Shown: positions 56,101-62,100 of the stretch, in pieces
Numbering within the stretch: position 1 is the first letter of the stretch
Layout: every line of letters starts with the position of its first letter
From: Melitaea cinxia
Taxonomy: Eukaryota > Arthropoda > Insecta > Lepidoptera > Nymphalidae
Reading direction: 5' to 3'
Assembly: GCF_905220565.1 (NCBI RefSeq)
Contig: NC_059399.1
Location: 5,301,501-5,365,500 of the forward strand
Length of the DNA stretch: 64,000 nucleotides
The notes under the pieces: model-generated
What the model saw: only the letters and a program-made list of their open reading frames with translations
Databases searched by the model: none
Told to the model about the DNA's origin: nothing
Program-made: the position numbers and the translations under genes

Positions 56101-59100
56101 CTAAAGAAGTGGCGTCAGCGCTGGGCCCCGTGGAGGCGGCTCGCATCACCGCGGCCATGTTGGACGCGCCCGCAGCCAACGCGCCGCCAGCGTTGGCCAA
56201 GGCGCGACTCGCCGCCGCGCAGGAGATACTGAAGGGGCCGCTCGGGCAGGACCCCGGTACTTAGCTATATATACTGTCTACATATACGTCTATATGTACT
56301 TATCTATATGTACTTTTTTATAACAATATATATCCACGGGCTTATAATGCCCGTGCTCTTGTTATTCCAACTATTTGTTTGTTACTCTCGATTACCTTGG
56401 CACCTACATATGCAACTTAGAGACTAATTAAACTAAGCTTAGTATCTCTAATCCTACGTGAGTCCACCGACCAAAATTTAAAGTTATGCTAACTTAATTT
56501 ACTTATATATATAATTACTACTATTTATTATTACTTTTTCCTTTTCTTCACTTTTATCTTAGAATTATCCAGGGGTAGAAGCTGTGTACATTTCTTGACA
56601 TTTTTGTATTTATACTGTTATTTTTATTATCTAAGTTTATATTTACACTTATATGCTAGTTATCATATATGTACACTTATTTCCTAGTTACCTTATATAT
56701 ACACTTATGGCCTACTGGCCTACTTACAATATACACTTAGCCTAGGTTACTGTTAGTAAGATATTTTTTTTTTTTTTTTTCGTTTTTTGTGTCTTTTTTA
56801 TATATATTCTTATATATTTATCACCATATATGTAATTTTTTTTTAAATTAATATTATATAATTAATCTTAATTAATTTGTTACACATGTTAAATATAAAT
56901 AATTTGTACACGTTATGTTATATGTAATTAATCCTATTTAATTTAGTAATCTATAATCTATAATCTATAATCTATATCTATATAATATATATAAAAGCGA
57001 AAGGTCACTCACTCATCACGATATCTCCGAAACTATAGCACCTACAAACTTGAAATTTGGCAGGTAGACTCCTTATAGGACGTAGGCATCCGCTAAGAAC
57101 GGATTTTACGAAACTCAACCCCTAAGGGGGTAAAACGGGGGTTGGAAGTTTGTATGAAAGTCCTATGTTTTTGAAGTAAGAGACTTGAAATTAAAAATGT
57201 GTGCTCTATAGATGATGAGAAGGTGTCCAAATAATGTATCTTTAGAAATCAACTCCCTTTTGGGGTTACAACGGGAGATGATAGGTTGACTCACTCATCA
57301 CAAAATATCCGAAAGTATAATACCCACAAACTTGAAATTTGGCAGGGAGGCTCCTTATAGAGCGTAGACATCCACTAAGAACGGATTTTACGAAATTCGA
57401 CCCTTAAGGGGGTAAAACGGGGGTTGGAACTTTGTGTGAAAGTCCAATGTTTTTGAAGAAAAAGACTTGAAATTTAAAATGTATGCCTTATAGATGATGA
57501 AAAGGTGTTTAAATAATGTATCTTTAGAAATCAACTCTCTTTTGGGGTTAAAACGGGGGATGGTTGGTTGACTCACTCATCACGAAATCTCCGAACCTAT
57601 AACAGCCACAAACTTGAAGTTTGGCTGGTAGGTTCCTTATAGGGCGTAAACATCCGCTAAGAATGGATCTGATGAAACTCGACCCCTAAGGGGGTAAAAC
57701 GGGGCTTGGAAGTTTGTACGAAAGTCCTATGTTTTTGAAGTAAGAGACTTGAAATTTAAAATGTATGCTCTATAGATGGTGAGGATGTGTCCAAATAATA
57801 CATCGTAATCTATATATATAAAAGAGAAAGGTCACTGACTCACTCATCACGAGAACTCAAAAACCGCTGGATGGTCCATCCATCCAAGATGGACAAAAAT
57901 GAAATTTGGCAGGGAGGTAGATTATAGTCAGTAGACGTCCGCTAAGAACGCATTTTGCGATATTCCACCGCTAAGGGGGTGTGATTGGGGTTGATAGTTT
58001 GTATGAAACATTTACAACAGCTATAAGTTCGTCTGATAGGTTTTTTATAGTGCAGCCTGAAAATAAAACTAAAAATGTGGTGTATAGAGAGGTTTTATAA
58101 ATATAACTATTAAATTTTACTAAATTGTGGCTTTTAAAAAGTTACCCAGTGTGATAAGCATTTCAAGTAACTGAAATAAAAAAATAATTGCGTTAAACAT
58201 CTTAATAGTAATGCATATCTTCATAACCATGCGAGCGTAGTCGCGGGTAACAGTTAGTGTATTATAAAACAAAGTCCCCAAAAGTGTGTGATCGATTCCC
58301 TCAAAATCTATTGAACGGATTTTCATGCGGTTTCACCAATGGAGAGAGGGCTTCAAGAGGAAGGTTTACGGAACGGCTAAGCCGATTTAATTATTAGCCG
58401 ATAATAGTTTCACTGGAAGTTTGCTGGGAAAACTTTGTGACACACTGATATTAACGCGGGCGAAGCCGCGGGCACAGCTAGTTAGTATTTATATTTATAT
58501 AATTAATCCTATTTAATTTAGCACTTAGTACTTATGTTTATATACACACTATTTATTCATTCAAACAAGTGTCTTCACCCGCCAATAGTTTTCAACATGT
58601 CGAGCACACTCTCAGTGACGGCGGCATCTCTGTGATGAATCGCCATCTTGAGACTGTGCTCGAGTATTTTCTTATCCGCGGTCTCCGCTGCCCTCGCCAC
58701 AATGCGACCAATTGCGTCGTCACGGTCGTCGGTGTGTGTGTCTAGTCACCGCGACTACAGCGTGCGAAACGCTGTCGTGGATCCTGAGCCTCCTCGCCTT
58801 CGTCTGGAGGACAATGACGTCCTCGTAGGTCTGGCCCTGCGCCTCGTGGATGGTTAAGACGCGCGATCCCTCCCCGGATCCGTATCCCTGGTCAGTCAGC
58901 AACCTTTTCTCCTCTTGCGTAAAGACCAAGTATAAGGTTCGGTCTCTTCTTGCAGGAATACGCGCGCCCGTGAGGCTCTCCACTCGCAAAGATCGGATCT
59001 TTGGGCTTGAGCTGTATACGTCTTTATAAACTTCGCTGATGGCAAGGGCGACGTCTTTGGGATTTCGATGCGTGCATGACAACTCGCACGAGATGGTTGT

Positions 59101-62100
59101 TATCCGGGTTGGTCTGCAGTACCGCATTTCGAACAGGTTGTCCCTGTCGATGTACGGCAGCTGGTTTATGTCTCCGATAAGGACTACCTTCTGAGCTCCC
59201 GATAGTCGGGCGGCCATTACTATGGCTCCGAAGTGGTTCATGAGGGCCTCGTCCACCGTTAGGCGGTTGATTTTTGAGTCCTCGTTGAACCCATTAACTA
59301 GAACGGAGGCCATAGTGCGCACCTTTTGCTTGGCTTTGTTGCCGTAGCGGTGCGCCAGTTTTTCTTTTAAGTCTTTGGCCGCCTCGACTGTGGTCGTAAT
59401 CACGACCTCCGTGTCCTCATCGAAGTCCCCGACTATGCGAGTTGTCTTGCCGCATCCCGGTACCCCGTTTATCCACTCCAGTGATGGCAGTTCCCAGGGC
59501 ACGGTCGGTAAGCCGTCCCGGTCGCCCGAGATGGTTTTCGCCATCCGTAGCATCCGGTTCCCCAGCATTACTTTCGTGCATCTGGCCACTACCACCACTG
59601 GGTCCCCTTCAGGTGTTTCGAAGGTTTGTGGCTCCTCGACATTCCCCTCCGACTCGACTGCGCTCACGAAGCCTGCTGTGCTGTTATATGCTGCCATATA
59701 CCTACCCGACATCTTGCCCTTGAGTATTTGTCGGGTTTCAGTGTTGTATATGGCCGCTTCGGCTTCCTCGAGTTCCACCTCCAGCAATCTTTGGTGATCG
59801 TACTGGTAGGCCTGCATGATCTTTTTGCAGGTGGCTAGGCTTACCTCGCGGTTTGCCTTTATTATCGCCAGGAACTCGATTAGGGCGTTCTCCGCATGTT
59901 GTAGCGGTGTGGAGGCAGGTCGAAGTCTCGGCGGTGTTACATGTCCCATGTCGGCCTTAGTACGAGCGGCCGGTGACGCCTCCGGGTGCCTCGGACTATT
60001 GTCTCTGGTGAACCTGCTCAGCGCCGCCGATTGCCGCTCACCCTGTCCAGCCTTTTTGGGAGAGAGGTGATGCGATCTATATGTACTTATCTATATAACT
60101 GTGTATAAGACCGTTTTATATTGTCCTAATAAAATAATGCAAGTTTGTCAATAATTTGATGATTACAGAGGCACGCAACATTGTCCTAACAACCGCGTGT
60201 CATCACCTTCGAGTCCACTTAGCGCGAAGGGATGAGCTATCCCAATGCGCAGACATGCTCGAGGAGCTAGTGACCTTGTTGTGGAAGAAAGAGGATCCTG
60301 ATCAGCCGATAGATGAAGATGAGCTGGATCCGGACGTGGACGTGCTGTGCTTGAACACGCTGGACGTGCTCGTGGAAACCGTGCTGCACTTGATTGGAGG
60401 CAACACGTCTGTGTTGGTAGGTTTCTATATTCATTATATTAACAATGCTAGGAGAGCTGGTCACTCACCTGTGGAAGAAAGTGGACCCTGATCATCCGAT
60501 AGATGAAAATGAACTGGAACCGGATGTGGATATTTTGTGTCTGAACGCGCTGCACTTGATGAGCTGCAACACGCCCGCGTTGGTAGGTTTCTATTTCGAT
60601 TTTCTGAAGAAATTTATCGCATAGTTACTGGTATCGTGGAAACTTTAACTGACTAGTATATCACTTCATTATTATCTAGAACTTTTTAGCTAAATTGGGT
60701 ATGTATCCGTGACTATTGATAGATCCGTGAATATAGATAGATATCTACAAAACTACCCATTTATAATATTATTAATAATATTGAACATTTCATTTGCAAT
60801 AACTATTCTGTGTACCTTGAAAGTGTAAATAAAATATTTGACCATAAAGGTTTGTTATTGTCACACCATCATCATCACATCAGCCTTTCGCATCATCATT
60901 TGTTATTGTATTAGCAATATATGGAAATGTAAATGGTATGAAGTAATATCACCAAAATTCCGAGTTCGAGCAATTCGAGTATTTCTTTAAAAAATGTACA
61001 TATAATGAAAATCCACTTTTGAAATATTTTAACTTTTATGTTTACAATGGTATGATACTTACTAGAATACCATGATTAATATTAATCTTGTACTTTCTAG
61101 TGTCCAATGGTAGCAGGCTTGTTAGGTGTGATGGAGTTACTCAAACCAGCACACTACCAAAGACTATGGAGCCATCTTGCCCCACACCCTCATGACCGGA
61201 AACCACTCAAAGATTTCCTCATGCGAGCCTTTCTGGTGTTCAGGCATCTTATTGAGCATGACGTACGTATAACAAATATTACTACATTTATGATACTTCT
61301 CTAATTCGGTTATGCAGAGTTGACATTATTTGTTATTACGCAGTACCTGTAAGTTGCGGCGTGACATTTTATACATATATCTGCAGACATGCACAATTTT
61401 TTTTTTTACATTTTGCGCATCGTTTGTCTCATAAAAAAGTAGGCAAGGCTAAAATTAACCACAACGTTTCTTAGATAAGCATTTAGTTGCATAAATATGG
61501 ATTAAAACAGATAACTATTGTTTTACCAAATGTTAAATAATTTTAGTTGCTGAAATGTAGTTTGTATAGTTCGAAAAAATGTATAACATACTACAATCAT
61601 TTGCTTAGATGTACATATCTATACAAAGTACAGACGAATAGATTGAAATGTATACATAAAATAGATTCTCTTATATATATATCTTCTATATCTCTATATA
61701 TATATTATCTCTATATATATATTATTTCTATATCTCTTTATAAATATATTATAGATCTTCAATTTCAAAATGAGTAAAAATGGTCCAACGTTCATGCTAT
61801 TATCTTTTAATTAATTTGCCTAAAGTAGGCCATTACTGATAAAATTTGAACCTTGAGACTGTTAATTGCTTTACGAATATATTTTTTATTAGTATATTAT
61901 TTCAAGTCTTAGTAAAAATGTATTTTATTTAGGTATTCCCACCGGACTGGATGGTACTAAGAGTGCAAAGCTGCAAAGTGTTATTGTCAGCCTTACAAGA
62001 TTTGGCGAAACCTCTATTGGAAAGATTCTTAGGAGACGAACCACCACAATTTGATTCTCAGGTAGGTATTACCATTTATTCATTTTAAAAAAATGGTAAA

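Larger units (their letters stand above)
56310..60075 (-). mobile_element. 3.77-kb retroposon-like insertion carrying an SF1 helicase frame, 21-bp target duplication
   Basis: The 21 bases at 56289-56309 are repeated exactly at 60076-60096; the sequence between them is the insertion. Without it, spg intron 16 would be about 125 nt. On the minus strand the element opens at 60075 directly into a long reading frame (helicase, ending near 58720). It continues through a long AT-rich 3' region and ends at 56310 with 'ttataaaaaagtac'. A long target duplication and an A-rich 3' end fit target-primed (LINE-type) insertion, probably 5'-truncated. The 3' region is interrupted by Helitrons at 56970-58481. 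No reverse transcriptase is present in this copy. Confidence 0.75.

Noticed and set aside
59375..60070. Plus-strand frames opposite the helicase
   Set aside because: Antisense shadows of the helicase frame, without motifs.
58575..60075. An integrated plus-strand RNA virus genome
   Set aside because: Only the helicase is present, inside a retroposon with target duplication; no methyltransferase, polymerase or capsid frame nearby.
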